Shown one piece after another: positions 45,836 to 53,665 of a stretch of 64,000 nt of DNA (within the stretch, counting starts at the first letter, position 1; each line of letters begins with the position of its first letter). The stretch covers positions 310,001 through 374,000 of the forward strand of contig JAFIDK010000006.1 of NCBI GenBank assembly GCA_017051695.1. Direction: 5' to 3'. Origin of the DNA: Algoriphagus aestuarii (lineage in GTDB: Bacteria > Bacteroidota > Bacteroidia > Cytophagales > Cyclobacteriaceae). The position numbers and the translations under genes are program-made. The notes under the pieces are model-generated. The model worked only from the letters and a program-made list of their open reading frames with translations. It ran no database searches and had not been told where the DNA came from.

Positions 45836-48532
45836 ATGAAAAGAAGTTTACTGATTCTGTTTTGTCTGGTTTGGACAAGTTCAGCTATGGCACAGATTCG
45901 TTTGGGCCAAAGCCGCTATGCGTCTACCAAACCGGTCAATATCCTGGAGTTGAATTATCAAAAACCCCAGTCTTATAGAATCGCAGAAATAAAAGCGGTG
46001 GGCCTGACCACCTTGGATGAGATTGCGATTATTTCGCTTTCTGGCCTGAAAGTGGACGACACGATAGAAATACCAGGCGAATCTGTCTCCAACGCCCTGA
46101 AAAAACTTTGGGGTCAAGGGATCATCGGAGATGTGAAGATCCTCGTCACCAAAGTGGAAGGAGATGACATCTATTTGCTTCTTGACCTAACAGAAAGACC
46201 ACGATTCTCAAGAGTGGAATTTTCCGGAATGAACAAGACTCAGGAAAGTGAACTTCGGGACAAAGTAAATATCCGCGGCCGGGTGGTACGGGATGATGTT
46301 TTGAACACCGCCAAACGCACCATCGAGAAATACTACCTGGATAAAGGATACCTGAATACCGATGTGAAGATCATTCAGGAACGAGACACCACTCTTCCCA
46401 ACTCGGTAAAGCTCCGTTTTGATGTGGATATGAACTCCAAAGTGAGAATCAATGCCATCAACATTTACGGCAATGAAGAAATCCCTGATTCGAAAGTCAA
46501 AAAGAAACTTAAAAAGACAAAAGAGCATGCCCGAGTAAGTGTCTTTAAAGATGTCTATTCGAGAATGACAGATGCCAATGCTTCTGACTATGCCAACACC
46601 TTGCTTCACACAGATTCTGTTTCCAACGAGGAGGTACAATCCTATATCAACAAAAACTTCAAGCTCAACTTCTTTAGTGGATCTAAATACATTCCAAAAG
46701 AATATGCAGCTGATAAGGACAATGTGATCAATTTCTACAATAGCAAAGGCTTCAGAGATGCAGAAATCACAGCTGATTCAGTCTATGATTTTAATGAAGA
46801 TAAAATCAACATTGATATCGCTGTAGAAGAAGGTAGAAAATACTATTACAGAAACATTTCCTTTACTGGAAATTACATTCACCCTGACCCAGTATTATTA
46901 GCGAAACTGGGGATACAAAAAGGAGATGTTTATAACAAAGAGCTTCTGGACAAGCGTCTGAACTATGACCCTCAAAAAGGAGATGATGTCAGTTCATTGT
47001 ATCAGGATGATGGCTATTTGTTCTTCAACATCGATCCAGTGGAAGTTAACGTTTCCGGCGACTCTATTGACTTGGAGATGAGAATCTTTGAAGGTCCACA
47101 GGTGACTGTAAACAGTGTGAATATAAAAGGAAATGAACGGACTTCTGATCACGTGGTGATGCGAGAAATCAGAATCCTTCCAGGACAGAAATTCAACAGA
47201 AGTTTATTGGTAAGAACCATCCGTGAACTTTCTACTCTAGGATATTTTGATCCGGAAAAAATCAATCCTGATCTAAGGCCTAATTTTGAAGCAGCAACTG
47301 TGGACATCACGTTTGAGCTGGAAGAAAGACCAAATGACCAGATAGAGTTATCTGGTGGATGGGGTGGTTTTTATGGCTTCGTAGGTACTGTCGGCTTGGT
47401 ATTCAACAACTTCTCTATCAAAAATATTGGTGATTTCTCTAAATGGGATCCATTGCCGGTAGGAGATGGCCAAAAGCTTTCTTTGAGAGTACAGGCAAAT
47501 GGCAGAAGCTTCCAGAACTACTCTATTTCACTTACCGAACCTTGGTTTGGTGGTAAAAAGCCACAAGCTTTGAGCTTTAGCTTTAACCACTCAGTACAGA
47601 GACAAGTGGATTTCTATAATCAACAAAACTTCGGAAACGAACTTGGGTTCTTCAAGATCACAGGGGTAACGCTTGGTTTGGCAAAACGAGTGACATGGCC
47701 AGATGATTATTTCAGTATCAGTAACTCACTACAGTTCCAGATTTATGAATTCGATGAGTTTGGAACCTCATTTGGATTGAGTTATCCCACTGGTACATCC
47801 AATAGTATTACGTTCAATAATACCATTGCCAGAAATAACGTGGATAACCCCACCTTCCCAAGATTCGGATCCAACATTATTTTGTCCACTTCATTCACTC
47901 CTCCTTATGCTTCTTTGAATAAGAACCTAAATGAGGAGTCCACTGATCAGGAAAAATACAAGTGGCTGGAATATCATAAGTGGATGTTTGACGCATCTAT
48001 TTATACTCCGCTGTTTGGTTCCAGCAAGTTTGTGGCAAGTGCAAGAGCTCACATGGGCTTCTTGGGATCCTATGGAAACAAGATCGGAATCATACCATTG
48101 GAAAGATTCGTGATGGGTGGTGATGGCATGACCTTCAATAACTTTGCGCTTGGCCAGGAAATCATTGGTTTGAGAGGTTACGAAAACCAATCTATCACCC
48201 CAGGAAGAGATACCAGAGGCCAGGAAGATGCTGATCCTTATGGAGGTATTGTGTATAACAAATATGTGATGGAATTGAGATTCTTGGTATCTCCTAATCC
48301 TTCTGCGACGATCTTCTTATTGGGTTTTGCTGAGGCAGGAAATAACTGGGGATCCTATGCAGACTTCAATCCATACGATTTGAAAAAATCCGCAGGTGTG
48401 GGAGCTAGGATCTTTATGCCAGCATTTGGATTGCTAGGTGTCGATTGGGGCTATGGTTTTGATGCTATTCCTGGAACAACCCAGAGAAGCGGAGCACAAT
48501 TCCACTTTACCATCGGACAACAATTCAGATAA
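45836..48532 (+). CDS. bamA: Outer-membrane protein assembly factor BamA
   Basis: BamA is the essential insertase of outer-membrane barrels. This 898-residue protein has a signal peptide (ending SAMAQ) and five POTRA-like modules (about 45-480; for example RFSRVEFSGMNKTQESELRDKV and VNSVNIKGNERTSDHVVMREIRI). A C-terminal barrel follows, with VGLVFNNFSIKN, LGQEIIGLRGYEN and FGLLGVDWGYGFD. The long POTRA region with a linker fits the Bacteroidota form. The frame has a TTG three bases earlier (45833); the ATG at 45836 is used. Two Skp/OmpH genes follow, so the chaperones and the insertase are encoded together. Confidence 0.94.
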   Translation: MKRSLLILFCLVWTSSAMAQIRLGQSRYASTKPVNILELNYQKPQSYRIAEIKAVGLTTLDEIAIISLSGLKVDDTIEIPGESVSNALKKLWGQGIIGDVKILVTKVEGDDIYLLLDLTERPRFSRVEFSGMNKTQESELRDKVNIRGRVVRDDVLNTAKRTIEKYYLDKGYLNTDVKIIQERDTTLPNSVKLRFDVDMNSKVRINAINIYGNEEIPDSKVKKKLKKTKEHARVSVFKDVYSRMTDANASDYANTLLHTDSVSNEEVQSYINKNFKLNFFSGSKYIPKEYAADKDNVINFYNSKGFRDAEITADSVYDFNEDKINIDIAVEEGRKYYYRNISFTGNYIHPDPVLLAKLGIQKGDVYNKELLDKRLNYDPQKGDDVSSLYQDDGYLFFNIDPVEVNVSGDSIDLEMRIFEGPQVTVNSVNIKGNERTSDHVVMREIRILPGQKFNRSLLVRTIRELSTLGYFDPEKINPDLRPNFEAATVDITFELEERPNDQIELSGGWGGFYGFVGTVGLVFNNFSIKNIGDFSKWDPLPVGDGQKLSLRVQANGRSFQNYSISLTEPWFGGKKPQALSFSFNHSVQRQVDFYNQQNFGNELGFFKITGVTLGLAKRVTWPDDYFSISNSLQFQIYEFDEFGTSFGLSYPTGTSNSITFNNTIARNNVDNPTFPRFGSNIILSTSFTPPYASLNKNLNEESTDQEKYKWLEYHKWMFDASIYTPLFGSSKFVASARAHMGFLGSYGNKIGIIPLERFVMGGDGMTFNNFALGQEIIGLRGYENQSITPGRDTRGQEDADPYGGIVYNKYVMELRFLVSPNPSATIFLLGFAEAGNNWGSYADFNPYDLKKSAGVGARIFMPAFGLLGVDWGYGFDAIPGTTQRSGAQFHFTIGQQFR

Positions 48533-48624
48533 TCATGGAAAAAGGACTGGGATTAGTTAATTTATGCAAAAATTAAAATTCTTCGTTAGGACTTTAATCA
48601 AGCTTTTAAAACTTTCCCATAACC

Positions 48625-49155
48625 ATGAATAAATCATTGAAAATAGTATTTTTGCTGCTCTTTGTACTGCAAGTACTGCCTGCAAGCGCTCAAAAGTTCG
48701 GTTATATAGATTCGGAGTATATTCTGAATAAGCATCCGGATTACAAAGTGATCCAGCAGGAGCTCCAAAACCTCAGCAATGAGTGGAAGAAAGAGGCACA
48801 AAATTTGGATAAAGAGATCAAAGAACTCTACGATCAATTGAAGGCCGAAGAAGTACTGCTTACAGAAGAGATGTACCAGCAAAGGCTGGAAGGCATTAAG
48901 CAAAAACAAAAGGAGTCTCAGGCGTTCAATAGTAGAATTTTCGGCATAGACGGGCAATATTACCAGAAGCAGGCAGAATTGCTTCAGCCCCTACAGTCCA
49001 AAATCTATGATGCGATCGAGCGGGTTTCCAGAAAAAATGGTTTGGCGGTACTGTTTGACAAAGCAGCAGGACCATCGGCCATCATTTATACAGATCCAAG
49101 ACATGACTATTCAGAGTTTATCTTGGAAGAATTAGGAATTGAAGAGAACAATTAA
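48625..49155 (+). CDS. OmpH/Skp-family periplasmic chaperone (first copy)
   Basis: This 176-residue secreted chaperone has a signal peptide (ending near LPASAQ) and starts FGYIDSEYILNKHPDY, the OmpH/Skp opening. A long coiled-coil follows (about 38-115), then a C-terminal beta part (AVLFDKAAGPSAIIYTDP). Skp-type trimers hold unfolded outer-membrane proteins. It lies 92 bases after bamA and is followed by a paralogue, as in most Bacteroidota. Confidence 0.9.
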   Translation: MNKSLKIVFLLLFVLQVLPASAQKFGYIDSEYILNKHPDYKVIQQELQNLSNEWKKEAQNLDKEIKELYDQLKAEEVLLTEEMYQQRLEGIKQKQKESQAFNSRIFGIDGQYYQKQAELLQPLQSKIYDAIERVSRKNGLAVLFDKAAGPSAIIYTDPRHDYSEFILEELGIEENN

Positions 49156-49168
49156 ATACAAACACAGA

Positions 49169-49714
49169 ATGATGAAAGTAAAAGTTATCCTTTCTGCAAT
49201 TGCATTGCTTTGCGTAGGATTCGCGGCTCAGGCTCAGGAAATCAAAATTGGGTATACCAATGTGGAATTTATCATGGATCTGATGCCGGAAATGGAACAA
49301 ATCGGAGCTGATATTCAAGATTACCAAACTCAGCTACAAACTAATATTCAGACTAAAGCTGCAGACTTTCAGCGTCAGGTACAGACTTACCAACAAGCTG
49401 CACAAACAATGACCGAAGAAGCTAGAGCAGCCAAAGAGGGTGAGCTTACCAAGCTTCAGTCAGATCTTCAAAAATATGAGCAAGATGCTCAGGTTTCTTA
49501 TCAAAGAAAATTAGGTGAGTTGCTAGAACCAGTACAGACTAAAGTGATCAATGCGATCAATGCTGTAGCTGCTGAAAACAACTATACTCATATTTTCGCA
49601 GAAACTGCAGGTCAGTCTCCAGTATTGCTTTACACCAAAGAAGAAGACAAATTCACAGAATTGGTTTTGGCAAAACTTGGCCTTCAGATGCCAACTCCTC
49701 CAGCAGGAAACTAA
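49169..49714 (+). CDS. OmpH/Skp-family periplasmic chaperone (second copy)
   Basis: This is the second Skp-like protein, about 181 residues. It has a signal peptide (ending GFAAQAQ) followed by IKIGYTNVEFIMDLMPE and a Gln-rich coiled-coil (about 35-120, with many Gln and Thr: YQTQLQTNIQTKAADFQ). The C-terminal part is YTHIFAETAGQSPVLLYTK. The middle region is markedly richer in Gln than the first copy. The frame can start at a TTG at 49139, but the ATG at 49169 fits the signal peptide. A strong terminator follows. Confidence 0.9.
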   Translation: MMKVKVILSAIALLCVGFAAQAQEIKIGYTNVEFIMDLMPEMEQIGADIQDYQTQLQTNIQTKAADFQRQVQTYQQAAQTMTEEARAAKEGELTKLQSDLQKYEQDAQVSYQRKLGELLEPVQTKVINAINAVAAENNYTHIFAETAGQSPVLLYTKEEDKFTELVLAKLGLQMPTPPAGN

Positions 49715-49739
49715 ACCAAAGCATCTTCAATGATTTAAG

Positions 49740-49775
49740 CCGGTTTTTCGATGATTCGAGAAACCGGTTTTTTTA
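49740..49775 (+). terminator. Terminator after the bamA-ompH cluster
   Basis: CCGGTTTTTCGA and TCGAGAAACCGG (49740-49767) form a long hairpin with one mismatch, followed by seven T. Confidence 0.85.
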
Positions 49776-49784
49776 TTTTTACTT

Positions 49785-50090
49785 ATGCCAAAAAAGAAAC
49801 CAAAGGATATTATCAGTAAGAGTCTCGATGCAGTATTAGTGGATTTCCGGGCTGACTGGTGTGGCCCCTGCCAGACCATGGATCCGATCATAGAAGAGGT
49901 TTTAGAAGAACTAGGAGGAAAGATCAAGCTCCTCAAACTTGACATCGATAAGTATCCTCAAATGGCCTTGCAGTTTGCAGTCCGGTCCATCCCTCATTAC
50001 ATCTTATTTAAAAAAGGAAAAATTCTTTGGAGAAAAGGGGGAATTCTTCCCAAAAGAGAATTAGAAAAGGCCTTAAAAGGGTTTGTATAA
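49785..50090 (+). CDS. Thioredoxin-family protein (WCGPC)
   Basis: This 101-residue cytosolic thioredoxin has DFRADWCGPCQTMDPI (classic WCGPC active site) and cis-proline in VRSIPHYILFKKGK. The basic N terminus (MPKKKPKDII) and C terminus are unusual but short. It stands alone between two terminators. It is distinct from the CGNC thioredoxin in the peroxiredoxin operon. Confidence 0.87.
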   Translation: MPKKKPKDIISKSLDAVLVDFRADWCGPCQTMDPIIEEVLEELGGKIKLLKLDIDKYPQMALQFAVRSIPHYILFKKGKILWRKGGILPKRELEKALKGFV

Positions 50091-50117
50091 AAAAAGCTCC
50101 CGATTGGGAGCTTTTTT
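50091..50117. terminator. Bidirectional terminator
   Basis: AAAAAGCTCCC and GGGAGCTTTTTT with a 4-base loop lie between the convergent thioredoxin (stop at 50090) and pseudouridine synthase (stop at 50121) genes. Confidence 0.88.
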
Positions 50118-50120
50118 CTT

Positions 50121-51554
50121 CTATGCAAAATACTTTAATCGAATCACTTCCTGCTCAGAAAGGAATCGATAATGTCCTCTTTTTAAATCTTTTTTATCAA
50201 GGCCTGCATACATCACTCGATCCAAAGCAGTCACCTCATACCCAAGGTGGGCAAAAATCCTTCTGACAATTCGATTTCTTCCCACATGGATTTCCAATCC
50301 AAGGATCTTTCGGTCTACCGACAACACTTTCATGTCATCCACTTGCACATCCCCATCTTCCAAGGTCAATCCTTCTAGGATATCCTTCTCATCATTATGT
50401 GTCAAAGGCTTATCCAGAGTCACCTGATAGATCTTTTTGATCTGGTTGGACGGATGAGATAACTTGGCTGCCAGTTCTCCATCATTGGTAAATAACAAAA
50501 GTCCAGTGGTATTTCTATCGAGTCTTCCTACCGGGAAAATCCGCTCATCACAAGCATTTCCAACCAAAGCCATTACGGTCTTTCTTTCTAGTGGATCTTC
50601 CGTAGTGGTGATAAAATCCTTTGGCTTATTCAAAAGCACATAAACCGGCTTTTCAGGATTGATCTTTCTTCCCTGATACACCACTCTGTCGGTTCTGCTT
50701 ACTTTATGGCCCAATTCTGTTACCACTTCACCATTGACAGAAATAAGTCCTTGGGCGATCAATTCATCCGCTTCTCTCCTACCACAAATCCCAGCATTGG
50801 CAATGTATTTATTCAACCGAAGCAAGCCATCCTCAGATTTGCTTTTTGATTTCTTCGCAGGAAGCTGGTCAAAGTTGTAATCAGGTCTGGAGTTTTGAGC
50901 TTCAGAGTCTATTTTGATACGCTTTCTTCCAAAACCGGCAGCATCAGTTCTTCCTTCAAATTTCTTTGGTTTTCCAGGGGCAAAAACCGGCTTTTGATCT
51001 CTGCCTCTTCCTTTATAAACTAGTCCTTCGTTGGAATCCTTGGATCCAAATCCTCCTCCTTTACCATCTTTATTAAATGGCTTATCAAACCTAGAACCCG
51101 GTTTTTTATCAAATTTCTTTGCTCCGAATTCGTCTTTCTGAAATTTATTGGAGGAAGAAAATCTGTCTGATTTACTTTTGAATCCTGGCTTCTTTGAAAA
51201 CCCTGATTCCTCTCTTTTGTCAAATTTATTACCTGAGAATCCTTCTTTCTTCCCTCCAAAAGTTGATTTCTTTCCAAACGATCCTTCTTCGGATTTTTGA
51301 AACTTAGAACCGAACTTCTTCTCCCCTAGGCTTTTTGGAGAATTGGATTTAAAGTCTTTCTTTTTGCCAAAAGAAGGCTTTCCGCTTTTGCTTTCACGTG
51401 AATCAAAAGACCTTTTTCCCAGATCAAATTCATGTTCAGCTGAATCAGTTTTTCTGCCTCTCCCTTTCGAATCACCTTTACCTGCATTTCTTTGGGGCGG
51501 AGATTCGGAGTTATCTCCTTTAAAAAACTGTTTTTTTGGATAATTTCCTTTCAT
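50121..51554 (-). CDS. RsuA/RluB-family pseudouridine synthase with long disordered N-terminal tail
   Basis: This 477-residue protein has its enzyme part in about residues 240-477: an S4 RNA-binding domain (LLRLNKYIANAGICGRREADELI) and the catalytic domain with the VGRLDRNTTGLLLFTNDG motif (catalytic Asp), RNRIVRRIFAHLGYEV and LDRVMYAGLD. It modifies uridine in rRNA, probably as an RluB/RsuA-like enzyme. The first ~235 residues are low-complexity, rich in Lys, Gly, Ser, Phe and Asp, with repeats such as FGKK, FDKK, GFKSK and KKPG. Such tails are usually disordered and RNA-binding. E. coli RsuA/RluB lack a tail of this size and composition. Confidence 0.87.
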   Translation of the reverse strand: MKGNYPKKQFFKGDNSESPPQRNAGKGDSKGRGRKTDSAEHEFDLGKRSFDSRESKSGKPSFGKKKDFKSNSPKSLGEKKFGSKFQKSEEGSFGKKSTFGGKKEGFSGNKFDKREESGFSKKPGFKSKSDRFSSSNKFQKDEFGAKKFDKKPGSRFDKPFNKDGKGGGFGSKDSNEGLVYKGRGRDQKPVFAPGKPKKFEGRTDAAGFGRKRIKIDSEAQNSRPDYNFDQLPAKKSKSKSEDGLLRLNKYIANAGICGRREADELIAQGLISVNGEVVTELGHKVSRTDRVVYQGRKINPEKPVYVLLNKPKDFITTTEDPLERKTVMALVGNACDERIFPVGRLDRNTTGLLLFTNDGELAAKLSHPSNQIKKIYQVTLDKPLTHNDEKDILEGLTLEDGDVQVDDMKVLSVDRKILGLEIHVGRNRIVRRIFAHLGYEVTALDRVMYAGLDKKDLKRGHYRFLSEQEVIRLKYFA

Positions 51555-51680
51555 AAGTATGCAGCATCACTGCTGGATTATTGTTTAAAATAAGCAATTG
51601 ACTATCAAATGCTTAATTGGGCTGCAAAGATACGTCCATTCCTGAAAACTATCCCTATCCCTTTCAAAAATAAATAGAAA

Positions 51681-52496
51681 CTAGGATTTTATATGTTTGT
51701 AATAATACTCGGTAGCCATTCTTACAGAACCTTGGGTATGCAGTAATTCCTTGGCTGTAGCCTCATCTACTCCGGTAGCTTCCATGATCATATTGGTACC
51801 ACGTTGCACCAGCTTTGCATTGGACAGCTGCATATCCACCATTTTATTGCCTTTCACCTTTCCAAGCTTGATCATCACAGTGGTGGAGATCATGTTTAAA
51901 ACCAATTTTTGGGCAGTACCGGATTTCATACGGGTACTTCCAGTGACAAATTCCGGCCCAACTACCACTTCAATTGGGTATTTTACTTCCTTAGCCAAAG
52001 GGGAATCAAGGTTGCAAGTAATACAACCAGTCAAAAGCCCTTTTTCACGGGCAATTTTCACTCCTCCTATCACATAGGGAGTTGTACCAGAAGCCGCAAT
52101 ACCAATCACAGTATCGTCAGAATTAAATCCGTATTCTTGGATATCTTTCCATCCTTGCTCAGGATCATCCTCAGCGTTCTCGACTGATTTTCTGATAGCC
52201 ACATCTCCTCCCGCGATAATTCCAATCACCCATTCATGAGGCACACCATAGGTAGGAGGGCATTCTGATGCATCCAAAATCCCAAGTCTTCCGCTCGTGC
52301 CAGCACCGATATAGATCAGTCTTCCACCGGCTTCCATCCTTGGTATAATTTCCTCAACCAACTTAGAAATCTCAGGTAGGATGGTTTTTACTGCTATAGG
52401 CACAAGGTGATCTTCTTTGTTGATGTTATGAAGCAGTTCCATCACGGTCATGTTTTCCAGATTGTCGTAATGGGATGAACTTTCGGTTACTTTCAT
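51681..52496 (-). CDS. murQ: N-acetylmuramic acid 6-phosphate etherase MurQ
   Basis: MurQ cleaves the lactyl ether of MurNAc-6-phosphate to give GlcNAc-6-phosphate and D-lactate in peptidoglycan recycling. The 271-residue SIS-domain protein shows YIGAGTSGRLGILDASECPPTYG with the catalytic Glu in ASECPP. GIAASGTTPYVIGG and the late EFVTGSTRMKSGTAQKLVLN are also present. It is slightly shorter than E. coli MurQ (298), mainly at the C terminus. It lies 97 bases downstream of an amino-sugar kinase gene on the same strand, which could supply its phosphorylated substrate. Confidence 0.93.
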   Translation of the reverse strand: MKVTESSSHYDNLENMTVMELLHNINKEDHLVPIAVKTILPEISKLVEEIIPRMEAGGRLIYIGAGTSGRLGILDASECPPTYGVPHEWVIGIIAGGDVAIRKSVENAEDDPEQGWKDIQEYGFNSDDTVIGIAASGTTPYVIGGVKIAREKGLLTGCITCNLDSPLAKEVKYPIEVVVGPEFVTGSTRMKSGTAQKLVLNMISTTVMIKLGKVKGNKMVDMQLSNAKLVQRGTNMIMEATGVDEATAKELLHTQGSVRMATEYYYKHIKS

Positions 52497-52593
52497 TGGA
52501 TTAAGATTTGATTTTCATTTGCCAAAAAGCGGTGGTTGGATTTGATCACATCACATACCATCAATCTCCTGTATGTTTTGGCCAAGGTTGATA

Positions 52594-53436
52594 TTATAGT
52601 TTTTCCTGATGATATAGCGTCAATCCTGATATGGGACTTTCTATAATCAGATTGGTATTTATTTGAGAATCCAGAGCTGCTTTTCTGAGGATATCACTAT
52701 TATAATAGGCAATAGAACCCACAAAATTCACCTGCTTGTCTCTGTAGTTACTGTACTTCATTACATGGACTTTAAAGAACTCCAGAAAGGAATTATAATA
52801 CAGCATGTAGCAGTAAGGATCAGATTTATGTTCGGTGATAAAGCGACAAAAACTCGCCATATACCGATTAGGAAAAGGTTGCCTATAGACATGCTCCTGG
52901 ATAGAAGTCGAGGTCAATTTCAACTTTTCTTCCAATTCCTCCTTGATAGCTATGGGCATCTCTTCATTGATAAAATCCATAAGGAATTTTCTGCCAACAT
53001 AGCCTCCACCCCCTTGATCTCCCAGAATATATCCAGGAGCAGGTCGAGTATCAATAATTCCATGTCCATCATAATCACAACTATTGGAGCCAGTCCCAAG
53101 AATACAGGCAATCCCAGGTTGATGACCACAAGTGGCTTTGGCAGCTGCGGCAAGATCGTGATCCACGTGTATTCTCGCTTTTGGGAAAATTGTCCGAAGG
53201 GCATTTGCCACCTCATTCTTGCGGGAATCCACAGAGCATCCTGCTCCATAATAATAGATCTCCTGAGTCTCCGATTCCAAATTGATCAGAAACTCATGTC
53301 TCATCTGAGTCGCCATTTCCTCGGATGTTTGGTAATAAGGATTAAAACCTACACCCCTGTATTGACTGACTTTGCCATCTTTATGGATGACTCTCCAATC
53401 GGTTTTTGAAGATCCGCTGTCTGCTATTAAAATCAT
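52594..53436 (-). CDS. BadF/BadG-type N-acetylglucosamine/MurNAc kinase
   Basis: This 280-residue ASKHA-fold kinase shows the phosphate-1 motif LIADSGSSKTDWRVI, the central GIACILGTGSNSCDYD, YILGDQGGGGYVGRKFLMDF and a late VNFVGSIAYYNSDIL. It resembles N-acetylglucosamine kinases and the Clostridium MurK type that phosphorylates both GlcNAc and MurNAc. Its place next to murQ suggests that it makes MurNAc-6-phosphate for that enzyme, so exogenous or recycled amino sugars are reused. Specificity cannot be fixed from sequence. It starts 1 base after the cytochrome b5-like gene. Confidence 0.83.
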   Translation of the reverse strand: MILIADSGSSKTDWRVIHKDGKVSQYRGVGFNPYYQTSEEMATQMRHEFLINLESETQEIYYYGAGCSVDSRKNEVANALRTIFPKARIHVDHDLAAAAKATCGHQPGIACILGTGSNSCDYDGHGIIDTRPAPGYILGDQGGGGYVGRKFLMDFINEEMPIAIKEELEEKLKLTSTSIQEHVYRQPFPNRYMASFCRFITEHKSDPYCYMLYYNSFLEFFKVHVMKYSNYRDKQVNFVGSIAYYNSDILRKAALDSQINTNLIIESPISGLTLYHQEKL

Positions 53437-53437
53437 G

Positions 53438-53665
53438 TTATCCTAATTGACCTATCACCGTGAATTTTTGGAACACCTGGTTGTTATGAGGAGCATCCAC
53501 AAGTTCTTCAGTAAGATCTTGGCCTGCCCAGTGTTCATAATGCTTGCCGTTTCTCCACATTTTAGAGTCGGTCACATCATAAATCACGCCTTGATATGCA
53601 ATCCAAATTTCGGGTTTATCCTGTCCATTTCGCAAGGCAAGTTGTTGTTTTGTATAAACTTTCAT
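53438..53665 (-). CDS. Small cytochrome b5-like haem/steroid-binding domain protein
   Basis: This 75-residue single domain of the cytochrome b5 fold reads YTKQQLALRNGQ, WIAYQGVIYDVTDSKMWRNGKHYEHWAGQDLTEEL and DAPHNNQVFQKF. The HPGG haem loop of classical cytochrome b5 is absent. The NGKHYEHWAGQDLT pattern matches the bacterial/MAPR-like branch, where His or Tyr residues may bind haem. There is no membrane anchor. It overlaps the upstream arginase-like gene by one base and ends 1 base before the amino-sugar kinase, so all three are coupled. The redox partner is unknown. Confidence 0.82.
   Translation of the reverse strand: MKVYTKQQLALRNGQDKPEIWIAYQGVIYDVTDSKMWRNGKHYEHWAGQDLTEELVDAPHNNQVFQKFTVIGQLG

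Noticed and set aside
51020-51277. Alternative-frame protein within the repetitive tail of the pseudouridine synthase
   Set aside because: Low-complexity DNA keeps several frames open; only the frame continuous with the catalytic domain is supported.
50900-51550. CRISPR-like or tandem DNA repeat array
   Set aside because: The repetition is in short amino-acid motifs with variable spacing, not in direct DNA repeats with uniform spacers.
52663-53409. Long open frame (248 codons) on the plus strand
   Set aside because: It lies wholly antisense to the amino-sugar kinase, has no recognisable domain and looks like a shadow of the codon use of the real gene.
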